From: QQUD01 sp039029915
GTDB taxonomy: Bacteria > Chloroflexota > Anaerolineae > Promineifilales > Promineifilaceae
Assembly: GCA_039029915.1 (NCBI GenBank)
Contig: JBCCFD010000141.1
Span: forward strand, 1-16,036
DNA: 16,036 bases
Reading direction: 5' to 3'
The stretch's first letter is position 1; the number at the start of each line of letters is the position of its first letter. The notes beneath the pieces were generated by a model that ran no database searches, had not been told where the DNA came from, and saw nothing but the letters and a program-made list of their open reading frames with translations. The position numbers and the translations under genes are program-made. Positions 7,675 through 15,723 of this stretch are shown here, one piece after another.

Positions 7675-8790
7675 ATGAAAATTTTAATCCCAACCGGTGC
7701 CTTCCCGCCCGAAATCGGCGGCCCTGCTACCTATGTTCCCCGGCTTGCCAAAGCATTGGTCGAGAAAGGGCACAACGTCACCATCATGACATTTACCCAA
7801 GCCGATGGATATGACGATTCTCAATTTAATTTCAAGCTGATTCGCCTGCCTAAAAAGGGTCGTCTTGATCGTTGGATCAATACGGTTTGGCAACTCATGC
7901 GGCAGTTGCGGCAGCATGATGTTGCCTATGTCAATGGGCTGTTGATGGAAACGGCCGTTGCTACCCTCTTTGTCATTCGGCCCATGGTAGCCAAAGTCGT
8001 GGGCGACATCGCTTGGGAGCGCGCCAGAGATAAAGGATGGACTTCTCACACCATCGATTTCTTCCAAACGCGCGTTTACGATATTCCCATCGAAGCCCGA
8101 CGCGCCATGCGCGATTGGGCACTACACCGCATGAAATACGTCATCGTACCGAGTCAATATTTACGCTCTATCGTTTCTAAATGGTTTGTAGACCCTCGTC
8201 TCATCAAATTGATTTATAACGCCTATGAACCCCCGCTGGATCAACCATCAGCCGTCGATTTCCCGCCCAAAAAGGGTCATCGTCTCATCACCGTTTGTCG
8301 TTTAGTCAATTGGAAGGGGGTTGATGGCATTCTCAAAACCGTTCAAAACACGCCAAATTGTGATTTGCTGGTAGTGGGAGATGGCCCTGAAAAGGAAAAT
8401 CTTGAGAAATTAAGTCGCAACCTTAAAATCCAGAATCGGGTTCATTTCCTAGGGAGCCTGTCGCATGCCTCGGTCATTGAGGCCTTAAAAACGGCCGATC
8501 TTTTTATGCTCAATTCAGTCTATGAAGGACTCCCGCACGTCTTGCTTGAAGCGCTTGCGGTTGGGCTCCCCATCGTTGCGACTGAGATCGGCGGAACGCC
8601 GGAGGTGGTACTGCACGGCGTGAACGGCCGTTTAACCCCCATCAACAATTTAGAAAAATTAACGGAATCTACCCACACTGCTTTGAAAAATCGGTTAACC
8701 TATCAAGTTGAATTAACAGATAAATTCAAACTTGAAACGATGATTGAACAAACAACCGATTTATTAATCGAAGCAGGAATTAAACACTGA
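7675..8790 (+). CDS. GT4-family glycosyltransferase
   Basis: The 371-residue GT-B fold enzyme begins MKILIPTGAFPPEIGGPATY, with the acceptor-side GGP loop at 15-17. The donor half contains VCRLVNWKG (207-215; Arg209, Lys214), VGDGPEK (234-240) and the E-x7-E pair E284/E292 in YEGLPHVLLEALA, followed by TEIGGTPEVV. All key residues are intact, so it should be an active retaining glycosyltransferase acting on the lipid-linked glycan in the cytoplasm. The stop TGA shares its last base with the ATG of the next gene (TGATG), a coupled junction. The start is fixed by the family N-terminus but lacks an obvious Shine-Dalgarno after an AT-rich leader. Palindromes are read as TAV (residue 93) and NGR (317). 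Donor and acceptor are unknown. Confidence 0.92.
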   Translation: MKILIPTGAFPPEIGGPATYVPRLAKALVEKGHNVTIMTFTQADGYDDSQFNFKLIRLPKKGRLDRWINTVWQLMRQLRQHDVAYVNGLLMETAVATLFVIRPMVAKVVGDIAWERARDKGWTSHTIDFFQTRVYDIPIEARRAMRDWALHRMKYVIVPSQYLRSIVSKWFVDPRLIKLIYNAYEPPLDQPSAVDFPPKKGHRLITVCRLVNWKGVDGILKTVQNTPNCDLLVVGDGPEKENLEKLSRNLKIQNRVHFLGSLSHASVIEALKTADLFMLNSVYEGLPHVLLEALAVGLPIVATEIGGTPEVVLHGVNGRLTPINNLEKLTESTHTALKNRLTYQVELTDKFKLETMIEQTTDLLIEAGIKH

Positions 8791-9974
8791 TGCCACTGCA
8801 CGTATTGGGAATAACCTTTGATGGCGGGTTAGCCCATCCACTCACCGAAAAAAAATATTCAGGCTCGCAGCGACGCCACTTACACTATGCCACTCAGGTT
8901 GAAGAGTACATTATTATCGCTCGCCGCTATCAAAACTCTGTCCCGGCCAGCGTAAGGCTCACATCCAACATGCAAATTTACTCAACGGCCACTCTAACGC
9001 AATGGCGCTTTACTCAAGAGGCGTACCAATTGGGTGTTGAACTGGCTCGATTTCATCCCTTCAACCTGATCAGTGCCGCCAATCCACACGAGGCTGGCAT
9101 AGTTGGCTACCTGCTCAAACGCCGTTTCAATATTCCGCTAAACCTACACATCAAAGCAGACATTATTGATAATCCCCACTTCATAAAAGAACGCCGCCGC
9201 AACATTCTGTACAACAGGTTAAGCAAATGGCTCCTCACCAAAGCGGATTCAATCCGCGTCACCACCTCACGAGAAGAACAAAAATTTCTCAATATGCCTG
9301 GCTTACCCAAGGTGTACAATATCCCCGCTTACGTTAACATTGGCTCAGTTTTGGTAAAGCCAACGGCCAACTGGCGGGAAAAGCTGCTGGGAAGAAGCCA
9401 CAAACATCTTGTGCTTTCAGTTGGGCAACTCATCGAACAAAATGACCCACTGACCTTTCTGGGTGCGGCCGATCATGTTGTGAGTGTCAATCCAGACACC
9501 AAATTTGTTTGGGTGGGCAACGGCTATTTAAATCAAACCGTTAAAAACAAAATCGAGCTCCTAGGTTTACAAGATCACGTCACCATTTTAGAGAAAGTTC
9601 CCTTTAAACAAATTCGTGAAATTTATCAGGCGGCGGATGTTTATGTAGCCACACCACTGTATGACGGAACGGGTCGGGCTTTAAATGAAGCGGCCGTTGC
9701 CGTGACCCCTCTTGTTTCGACACGCTTTGCTGGCGCCATTGATTTAATCGAAAACGGCGTGCAGGGGTATCGTGTCCCGGTACAGGATGCCCGTCAAATT
9801 GGTAATCGCATCAACTTGCTGCTGGAAACTCCTGAAAACCTTCGCCCCATAGGACGAGAGGCCCAAAAGAAAAGCTTGGCACTTTACAAAAAAAAGGCGA
9901 TCATTGCTCAATATTTAAAAATGTGGCAAGAAACGGCCGGGGTCGACTCCTTAAAGAGTAAGACTCAGAAATAG
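8790..9974 (+). CDS. GT4-like glycosyltransferase with degenerate donor site
   Basis: The 394-residue protein keeps the overall GT-B pattern, with VWVGNGYLN (240-248) and a long C-terminal helix region, but departs from GT4 at the key places. The usual VGRLxxxKG loop reads VGQLIEQND (211-219), so Arg is Gln213 and Lys is Asn218. The first Glu of E-x7-E is Asp292, while E300 is kept (YDGTGRALNEAAV). The protein resembles the next gene's product along its N-terminal half (DGGL near 11, RRHLHYA 28-34, RRFNIPL 111-117), so the two are likely diverged tandem duplicates. It may use an unusual donor, be inactive, or act as a partner subunit. The frame is intact. It starts at the TGATG junction. It has no exact ACGGCCGT but two one-mismatch copies (9690-9697, 9933-9940). 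Confidence 0.85.
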   Translation: MPLHVLGITFDGGLAHPLTEKKYSGSQRRHLHYATQVEEYIIIARRYQNSVPASVRLTSNMQIYSTATLTQWRFTQEAYQLGVELARFHPFNLISAANPHEAGIVGYLLKRRFNIPLNLHIKADIIDNPHFIKERRRNILYNRLSKWLLTKADSIRVTTSREEQKFLNMPGLPKVYNIPAYVNIGSVLVKPTANWREKLLGRSHKHLVLSVGQLIEQNDPLTFLGAADHVVSVNPDTKFVWVGNGYLNQTVKNKIELLGLQDHVTILEKVPFKQIREIYQAADVYVATPLYDGTGRALNEAAVAVTPLVSTRFAGAIDLIENGVQGYRVPVQDARQIGNRINLLLETPENLRPIGREAQKKSLALYKKKAIIAQYLKMWQETAGVDSLKSKTQK

Positions 9975-9987
9975 GTGCTTTTATTGA

Positions 9988-11115
9988 ATGCAAGTTTTGA
10001 TGATTAGCCTAGATAACGGGCTCTTAGATCGACAAAATCAAGCAAGCGACAGTTTAGAGCGACATTTACGATACGCTCAAATTTTAGAAGAACATCAGCC
10101 AGGTAGTCATTTACACATCTTGGTGCGCGGTGGCAAAACGGCCGTTTCCCGCTCCATCTCATCTAATCTCACTCTCCACGCGACACAAGCGCCGTTACCC
10201 CAATTTCTCAGAAACGGGCGTCAGCTTGCCCAGCAACAGCATCAGCAGGCAGCGTTTGACCTCATTACAACCCAATCTCCCTTTTGGGATGGGGTATTAG
10301 GCGTTTGGCTCAGTCGGCGGTTTAAGACACCTCTTTTAGTTCAGCTTCATCTTTCCAGCTTGGGTTCTGCTGAATGGCTCAACGAAAGCATCATCAATCG
10401 GCTACGCCAGCGAATCGGTACATTTGTTTTAAAGCGTGCCTCAGCGATTCGAGTGGTTAGCAAAGCGGCTGAAGAATGGTTAACCAAATCGCTCAACATT
10501 GCGCCCCAAAAAGTGGATTTTTTGCCGGTAACGGCCGTATCTCTCACAATCGATCCATCCATTACAAAACATCCTAAACCTACTGTCCTGTATGTTGGAC
10601 GGCTATCCAAAGAAAAAGGGGTTGACCTGCTGCTCGATGCGTTTACCGAAGTTTTGAAAAAGCTGCCAACTGTCCAGCTCCAAATCATTGGGGATGGGCC
10701 TGAACGGGAGGCATTAGAACAGCAGGCTAAAGCAATAAAGATAATCGAGAACACCCGCTTCTCTGGTGCGATTCCACCTGCCCAGATAGGCTCTCATTAC
10801 CAAATGGCTACCGTTTTAGCCCTGCCCTCCCGTCATGAATCGTTTGGTCGGGTTATAATAGAAGCGTTCTCAGTTGGATTGCCTGTCGTTGCGACCCAAA
10901 CTGAAGGTGCAAACTTTTTAATACAAAATGGCAAAAACGGTTTTTTGGTTCCCGTTGAGGCAAGCAGCCTGCTGGCTAAAAAACTGATTCAAGTTTGTTC
11001 TGATCCACAGTTCGCCAGCGAGCTTGGCCAAAATGGCTATGCCTCTTCTGAAGCTTACCGCGATATTAATGCCCAAACGCGGACTTTGATCAAATACTGG
11101 GCGTCAATTATTTAA
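9988..11115 (+). CDS. GT4-family glycosyltransferase, paralogue of the preceding gene
   Basis: This 375-residue GT-B glycosyltransferase has all expected donor-site residues: VGRLSKEKG (203-211; Arg205, Lys210), IGDGPER (234-240) and E284/E292 in HESFGRVIIEAFS, followed by TEGANFLI. The N-terminal half is shared with the preceding protein: DNGL (9-12), ERHLRYA (24-30), RRFKTPL (110-116) and IRVVSKAAEEWL (154-165). This points to an old tandem duplication in which this copy kept the active site. The start ATG lies 13 bases after the previous stop, with AGGTG about 10 bases upstream as a weak Shine-Dalgarno. It presumably adds a sugar to the same glycan. Two palindromes are read as TAV (51, 182). 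The specific linkage is unknown. Confidence 0.92.
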   Translation: MQVLMISLDNGLLDRQNQASDSLERHLRYAQILEEHQPGSHLHILVRGGKTAVSRSISSNLTLHATQAPLPQFLRNGRQLAQQQHQQAAFDLITTQSPFWDGVLGVWLSRRFKTPLLVQLHLSSLGSAEWLNESIINRLRQRIGTFVLKRASAIRVVSKAAEEWLTKSLNIAPQKVDFLPVTAVSLTIDPSITKHPKPTVLYVGRLSKEKGVDLLLDAFTEVLKKLPTVQLQIIGDGPEREALEQQAKAIKIIENTRFSGAIPPAQIGSHYQMATVLALPSRHESFGRVIIEAFSVGLPVVATQTEGANFLIQNGKNGFLVPVEASSLLAKKLIQVCSDPQFASELGQNGYASSEAYRDINAQTRTLIKYWASII

Positions 11116-11142
11116 GCTGGGAACCCTTCTGAGTTTTGACTT

Positions 11143-12219
11143 ATGCGACTATTAATGATGACCCAAGCGATTGATTTAGATCATCCCGTGATGGGATTTG
11201 CGCATCAATGGGTCAATACGCTGGCCCAACATTTTGAGCATGTCCACGTCATTTCACGTCTAGGTGGTCGTATGGATATGGCAACCAATGTAACCGTTCA
11301 TGCATATGCAAAACCATCCAAAAAGGATATCCCCCACCAGAGACACTTATTCTTTCACAAAAAGTTAGCCAAACTGATATTAGGGAATCAGGTTGATACC
11401 GTTTTTATTCATATGAGTCCCAAATGGGTCACGATGAGTTTTCCGTATGCCAAGTTAAAAGGGCTACCCATTGCGCTTTGGTACACGCATTCAGCGGTGA
11501 ACGGCCGTTTAAAGCTAGCGGACAAGCTGGTCAATCAGGTGTTTACGGCTTCCAAAGAAAGCTATCGTCTTAATTCACCGCATCTCACCGTGATGGGGCA
11601 CGGTATTGATATCAACCAATTTTTGCCGGTCGACGCTGCTGATAAGATAAACGGCCGTTTTCAAATCATTATGCCCGGTCGACTTTCACCAGCCAAGCAG
11701 CCACACCTGTTAATTGAAGCAATCCAGCAGCTCCCACGCCAAATTCAAAACCAAATCTGTTGTCAATTTTTAGGTACTGCTGCCAACGATGAAGATTTTG
11801 ACTACGAAAAATCACTGCATGAGCAGGTTACGGCACAGAAGCTATCAAATGTCATTCAATTCTTAGGAGCCGTACCGTACGAAAATATAATCCCCCATTA
11901 TCAACAGGCTGATTTAGTCATCAACCTGAGTAAAACCAATAGCTTAGACAAAACCGTTTTGGAGGCGATGGCCTGCAGTGTGCCAACTTTAACCAGCAAT
12001 CCTGCTTTTCAGCCCATTTTGGCTAACATCGAACCACGGCTCGCGCTCCAACACGATGATTTAGATGAGCTGATGCAAAAAATAACTTTTTGGGTAGAAA
12101 CGCCAGCAGCACAGCGGCAGCAGGTTGGCACCGAACTGCGGCACGAAATTATTAAGCATCACAATCTACAACATCTCATTGCAAATTTGGCTAAGCTCTT
12201 GAAAAGAGGTCGTCAATGA
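11143..12219 (+). CDS. GT4-family glycosyltransferase (TNSLDKTVLEAMA subtype)
   Basis: This 358-residue GT-B protein has PGRLSPAKQ (178-186; Arg180, Lys185) for donor-phosphate binding. The N-terminal half includes IHMSPKW (89-95) and LWYTHS (112-117). The catalytic region reads TNSLDKTVLEAMA (265-277): the second Glu (E274) is present, but the first Glu of E-x7-E is Asn266. A SLDKxVLEAMA form is seen in a recognised GT4 subgroup, so this is probably a family trait rather than decay. The gene starts 27 bases after the previous stop and ends in an ATGA overlap with the flippase gene. It contains two palindromes, both read as NGR/INGR (120, 170). It is likely another step of repeat-unit assembly; the sugar is unknown. 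Confidence 0.88.
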   Translation: MRLLMMTQAIDLDHPVMGFAHQWVNTLAQHFEHVHVISRLGGRMDMATNVTVHAYAKPSKKDIPHQRHLFFHKKLAKLILGNQVDTVFIHMSPKWVTMSFPYAKLKGLPIALWYTHSAVNGRLKLADKLVNQVFTASKESYRLNSPHLTVMGHGIDINQFLPVDAADKINGRFQIIMPGRLSPAKQPHLLIEAIQQLPRQIQNQICCQFLGTAANDEDFDYEKSLHEQVTAQKLSNVIQFLGAVPYENIIPHYQQADLVINLSKTNSLDKTVLEAMACSVPTLTSNPAFQPILANIEPRLALQHDDLDELMQKITFWVETPAAQRQQVGTELRHEIIKHHNLQHLIANLAKLLKRGRQ

Positions 12220-13553
12220 TCTGGCGGCGAATATGGGAAGGGATTTCCGCTTATTCAGGGGTGACGCTTGTCACCACAATTAGCAATCTATTGCAAGCCA
12301 TCCTGACGCTTCGGCTGTTAGACCTTGATGAATACGGCCGTATAACCCTTTTACTCTCATTCTTTGCCACCGCCAGAATTTTTGCCGATCTAGGCGCAAA
12401 AAGCATCATTACCAGTGAAATTGCCCAAGCCCATGGCGCAAACGATAAGGCACGTGTTAAAGGGCTACTGCGCATCTATAGTCGTTTTGTCTTTTTCTCG
12501 CTGCTGGGAGCGGCGTTGACCTTTGTTGTGATTGGTTTCATTCGGAATGAAATCACCTTTTTCATATTAGCCGCTTATGCCATCCTGTTTGGCATCAACG
12601 ATGGCTTACAAACCGTCCTGCTTAGCCACACTGAGTATCGCCGTTCTGCAGGGCAACAGATTGTGAGAAGTGTGGGTCGGCTTTTGCTTTTAGCCATTTT
12701 GTTTTTCATCGCGCCACCCTCAATTTTCATCCTTGTTTTGCTTACGCATCCTGCCAAAGAACTGTTTACACTCGTCTTTTCGCTCAGATGGTGCAGGCCC
12801 ATTCTTAGCCAATATCAATCCATCAAAGCCTCAAGCGTTGATTTTTGGCTCCTGTTCAAGGAGCAGGGGGTTTTTACAATTTTGACATATCCGATACGGC
12901 GGGTAATTGGGGAACTGCCCGTTTGGTTGCTTTCGGGCATGATTGGGGAAACAGTCGTTGGTATTTATGGCGCGGCTCAAAAAGCATTTGCCCTTATCCA
13001 TGCCCTATTTCGAAATATCGAAACGGTGCTTACCCCGATGCTCCCCAATCAGCTTTCTCAAAATCCAGAGCGGGTCAAAATCGCCATCGGGCAATCCCAA
13101 AAATATACGTTTTGGTTATCTATCGTAACGCTTATCTTCTGTTTACCAACCGCCCCATTTATTATTTCAATTTTAGGTGGCGAGGAATATTTAGGCGTAA
13201 TACGGCCGTTTCAATGGCTCCTGTTCAGTCTGTTGTTTACACCTTTTATCCAGAGTGACCGGCCCGTTTTGTACGCCCTACGCCAGCAAAAATGGCTCTT
13301 TGTTATCCGGCTGGCTAAATTAATCACCTTTGCACCCACACTTGTCTTTTTCATTAGTCAAAACGGGGCATTAGGTGCGATTCAAGCGCTGCTGCTTGAT
13401 GGGACGCTCCACCTCTTTGTGCGTTCAGCAATTCTTTATCGAGTGGCGCCACACCTTTGGGTTTCACCGCTTTCCATCTTTCAGATTGATCAATTTGATT
13501 TACAGCTTTGGGCACGCGTGCGCCGGTTCCAATTTGGAGAGCTGTTCAAATGA
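12216..13553 (+). CDS. Polysaccharide flippase, Wzx/MATE (MOP) superfamily
   Basis: The 445-residue, strongly hydrophobic protein has many membrane segments, for example about 12-32, 43-61, 88-112, 115-138 and 155-178, with more through residue 400. The N-terminal pattern, including LLDLDEYGRITLLLSFF and DLGAKSIITSEIA, is typical of Wzx-type O-antigen/EPS flippases (PF01943/PF13440). It would move the lipid-linked repeat unit from the cytoplasmic to the outer face of the membrane. Length is within the usual 400-500 range. The ATG overlaps the previous TGA (ATGA) and has AGAGGT five bases upstream. Its position between glycosyltransferase and decorating-enzyme genes supports a polysaccharide-export role. 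Substrate specificity is unknown. It holds one palindrome read as YGR and the only one in the window read in the third frame (IRP). Confidence 0.88.
   Translation: MIWRRIWEGISAYSGVTLVTTISNLLQAILTLRLLDLDEYGRITLLLSFFATARIFADLGAKSIITSEIAQAHGANDKARVKGLLRIYSRFVFFSLLGAALTFVVIGFIRNEITFFILAAYAILFGINDGLQTVLLSHTEYRRSAGQQIVRSVGRLLLLAILFFIAPPSIFILVLLTHPAKELFTLVFSLRWCRPILSQYQSIKASSVDFWLLFKEQGVFTILTYPIRRVIGELPVWLLSGMIGETVVGIYGAAQKAFALIHALFRNIETVLTPMLPNQLSQNPERVKIAIGQSQKYTFWLSIVTLIFCLPTAPFIISILGGEEYLGVIRPFQWLLFSLLFTPFIQSDRPVLYALRQQKWLFVIRLAKLITFAPTLVFFISQNGALGAIQALLLDGTLHLFVRSAILYRVAPHLWVSPLSIFQIDQFDLQLWARVRRFQFGELFK
13536..13539 (+). promoter_or_regulatory. Ribosome binding site that decides the start of the first sulfotransferase
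   Basis: GGAG lies 10 bases before ATG 13550-13552. With the ATGA overlap and the family N-terminus (FAHTPKCGGKS), it favours this start over the longer in-frame TTG at 13508. Confidence 0.55.
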
Positions 13554-14203
13554 TTCTGTTTGCGCATACGCCCAAATGTGGTGGCAAAAGTTTTCGCGAA
13601 TCACTCAAAAAAGTTTACGGTGAGCGGCTACTGCTAGATTACGCCAATCCGCTGAACCGAACCGTAAAAAATAGGCTTTCTCAAATCAGGGCGTACTACC
13701 GCGTGAAATCGACCCTTCACCAATTCGATATTGTTTACGGTCATTTCTCGTTTGCCCGTTATCGAACTATGAGCAATGGCTCAAATGCACAATTCGGCAT
13801 GTTTTTTCGTGAGCCCATCGCCTTGATAAGTTCTTACTACTATTACATTGTTGAAAAATATCCCGAGCGGCCCGCCCCGCCGATAAAAGAGTTTGTCGAG
13901 CAAAAGAAGCATGTTCAATTTTATCGCGCCTTTTTAGGTCATCTTTCAGCTGATCAGCTTCATTTTGTTGGGATTTTCGAGGAGTATGGTAAAAGTTTAA
14001 GGCTTTACGAGGCCATGTTTGGTCAAAAATTAGACGAACATCACATCAACAAAACACAATCAAAACCGCGCAACTATCATGATGAGCTAAAAAAGAATGG
14101 TAATTTTACGGCCGTAAACCAAGCCATGCACCAAAATCAGATCATTTACGATACGGCCGTGGCGCGCTTTGAAGCGTTGTGTGCAAAATACGGCGTAGCC
14201 TAA
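13550..14203 (+). CDS. Sulfotransferase, Sulfotransfer_2 (carbohydrate) type
   Basis: The 217-residue protein begins MILFAHTPKCGGKSF. HTPKCGGKS (6-14) is the 5'-phosphosulfate loop of carbohydrate sulfotransferases such as the 2-O-sulfotransferase-like family (PF03567/PF13469), which use PAPS as sulfate donor. YGHFSF (63-68) supplies the likely catalytic His65. FFREPIALISSYYYY (85-99) is the 3'-phosphate-binding block, with Arg87 and Ser94/95. The longer in-frame start at 13508 would add 14 residues without family match and overlap the flippase by 46 bases, so the ATG at 13550 (ATGA overlap) is chosen. It is expected to sulfate a sugar hydroxyl of the polysaccharide made by this operon. The acceptor is unknown. 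It is short for the family but all motifs are present. Two palindromes lie 45 bases apart near its 3' end, both read as TAV. Confidence 0.85.
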   Translation: MILFAHTPKCGGKSFRESLKKVYGERLLLDYANPLNRTVKNRLSQIRAYYRVKSTLHQFDIVYGHFSFARYRTMSNGSNAQFGMFFREPIALISSYYYYIVEKYPERPAPPIKEFVEQKKHVQFYRAFLGHLSADQLHFVGIFEEYGKSLRLYEAMFGQKLDEHHINKTQSKPRNYHDELKKNGNFTAVNQAMHQNQIIYDTAVARFEALCAKYGVA

Positions 14204-14206
14204 CAA

Positions 14207-15037
14207 ATGATTTCCACGATAAAAAATCAAGCCAAGCAAATTAGCTGGCTCAATCAATGGGTTTACTCAACCCTTTATCACTGGCAGACAGACTGCTATG
14301 TCATCTCCTACCCAAAATCAGGTCGCACATGGCTCCGCACCATGATGGGATACGCCTTAGCCGACCATTTCAATCTGCAGATGACAGAGTACGAACCGGC
14401 TCTCATTGTCAAAAAATACGGCAAGCCAGCCCCTTATATTCGTTTTCGTCACGCGGGCTCTGGTCTAACGCTAAATGAATTCAAGAAAAACAATTTCCAA
14501 GTTCAAGCATATAAAAACAAAAAAACAATCTACTTAGTCCGCGACCCTAGGGATGTGTTAGCTTCATTTTACTTCCACCGCACCCATCGCCTCGATGAAT
14601 CACATGATGTCAACGAGTTTATCGAGCATGATGATTGGGGCATCGGTCGCCAGCTTGACTTCGTCACGAGTTGGCTGGCACAACGGCAGGTGCCAAAAAG
14701 CTTCTTGCTGGTCCGATATGAAGATTTACTTTCCAACGCCTTTGCTGAGCTGCAAAGAATTTTCTCGTTCTTGCCATTTGCCCCAATTGAACAATCAAGC
14801 CTGCACAAGGCGGTTGACTATGCTAGCTTTGACAGCATGAAACAGCGCGCCATGAGCACTAAAAACGGCCGTTTACGTCCTACCAACCTAGCTGACCCAA
14901 ACAGCCACAAAGTAAGGCAGGGTAAAGTGGGTGGGCACAAACAGCTCTTCTCAACCTCCCAAATCGAATTTATCAACAAAATGATTCAAGAACAGCTTCC
15001 CCCTGAACTTGGCTATCCCATCAAGGACCCGTCCTAA
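14207..15037 (+). CDS. Sulfotransferase, Sulfotransfer_1 type
   Basis: The 276-residue protein has the PAPS-binding signature YPKSGRTWL (35-43; Lys37, Thr41) and the 3'-phosphate block YLVRDPRDVLASFYF (109-123; Arg112, Ser120). His82 in FRHAGSG is at the place expected for the catalytic base. The C-terminal RQGKVGGHKQLFS matches the RKGxxGxWK region of the family, with the usual Trp replaced by His. This is a separate fold subgroup from the preceding sulfotransferase, so the pair are not recent duplicates; they may sulfate different positions. The ATG lies three bases after the previous TAA, and its own TAA overlaps the next ATG (TAATG). The acceptor is inferred to be the operon's glycan; a lipid or small molecule is possible. 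One palindrome is read as NGR (220). Confidence 0.88.
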   Translation: MISTIKNQAKQISWLNQWVYSTLYHWQTDCYVISYPKSGRTWLRTMMGYALADHFNLQMTEYEPALIVKKYGKPAPYIRFRHAGSGLTLNEFKKNNFQVQAYKNKKTIYLVRDPRDVLASFYFHRTHRLDESHDVNEFIEHDDWGIGRQLDFVTSWLAQRQVPKSFLLVRYEDLLSNAFAELQRIFSFLPFAPIEQSSLHKAVDYASFDSMKQRAMSTKNGRLRPTNLADPNSHKVRQGKVGGHKQLFSTSQIEFINKMIQEQLPPELGYPIKDPS

Positions 15038-15723
15038 TGTCATTTTTCATTGACCGTGTATTTCGGCTACCTCGGGTATGGTCAAATCGTGAGCTCAAAA
15101 AACATGCCCATCTTTTTTCAGGTGATATTGTCAATGTCAGCGCCTGGAAAGATTTTGATAAAGAGAGTCAAACATATCAATCCTACTTTACAAATGCCGA
15201 TAGCTACACCATCACAAACTACGCAACAGAAAAACATGGCTATCAAGGGGCGAAAGGGGAACTCTTCTTAGATTTGGAAAGCCCGCTTGATACCCAGTTA
15301 CACCAAAAGTTTGATGTCGTCTTCAATCACACCACCCTTGAGCATATTTTTGAGGTCAACATTGCTTTTGAAAATCTCTGCTTGCTTTCAAAGGATATTG
15401 TTATTATTGTCCTTCCATTTCTGCAGCAATATCACAGCAACATGGGGGATTATTGGCGCTTTACCCCACTGGCGATTAAGCGGCTTTTTGAAAAACACGA
15501 GTTCACCTTAATTTATCAAAGCTTCAACTCAGACTCCCTAGCTTCAGTTTACACTTACTCGATTGCTACTCGTCATCCTGAGAAATGGCGGGATCAATTT
15601 CCTTTTAAATTCAGCGTGGTTGACCCACTATCAACAAGCCCTCAGCCTTTTGTTGGCTCAAGAGCCTTTCTCAATCTGAGGCACCGCTTCCGCACGGCGA
15701 TTAAAAAGGTGCTGAAAGTTTAA
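15037..15723 (+). CDS. Class I SAM methyltransferase-like protein
   Basis: The 228-residue protein has the second half of a small-molecule methyltransferase. FDVVFNHTTLEHIFE (92-106) corresponds to motif IV with the acidic/LEH pattern, IVIIVLP (121-127) is the following strand, and DYWRFTPLAIKRLFE (138-152) is typical of glycan- and sugar-associated methyltransferases. The usual glycine-rich SAM loop is poorly preserved: the N-terminal strand reads SGDIVNVSAW (28-37) with no GxGxG. It may bind SAM weakly or in a different manner, or have lost activity. It overlaps the sulfotransferase by one base (TAATG) and is followed directly by another GT4 gene. It may methylate a sugar of the polysaccharide. 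The assignment rests on pattern memory only. Confidence 0.65.
   Translation: MSFFIDRVFRLPRVWSNRELKKHAHLFSGDIVNVSAWKDFDKESQTYQSYFTNADSYTITNYATEKHGYQGAKGELFLDLESPLDTQLHQKFDVVFNHTTLEHIFEVNIAFENLCLLSKDIVIIVLPFLQQYHSNMGDYWRFTPLAIKRLFEKHEFTLIYQSFNSDSLASVYTYSIATRHPEKWRDQFPFKFSVVDPLSTSPQPFVGSRAFLNLRHRFRTAIKKVLKV

Noticed and set aside
7684..8067. 127-codon open frame on the minus strand inside a GT4 gene
   Set aside because: It lies wholly antisense to a well-supported GT4 coding region and shows no recognisable domain; it is a shadow frame.
10347..10754. 135-codon open frame on the minus strand inside the GT4 gene at 9988
   Set aside because: Low-complexity Ser/Arg-rich translation antisense to a conserved gene; no independent support.
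11143..12219. Inactive GT4 because the first catalytic Glu is Asn266
   Set aside because: The SLDKxVLEAMA arrangement is a known subgroup form with the other donor residues intact, so loss of function is not indicated.
12845..13258. 137-codon open frame on the plus strand inside the flippase gene
   Set aside because: It overlaps the hydrophobic flippase frame throughout; the translation has no domain pattern.
13508..13549. Longer 5' end (TTG at 13508) for the first sulfotransferase
   Set aside because: The extra residues overlap the flippase gene, do not resemble the family, and the ATG at 13550 has an ATGA junction and GGAG upstream.
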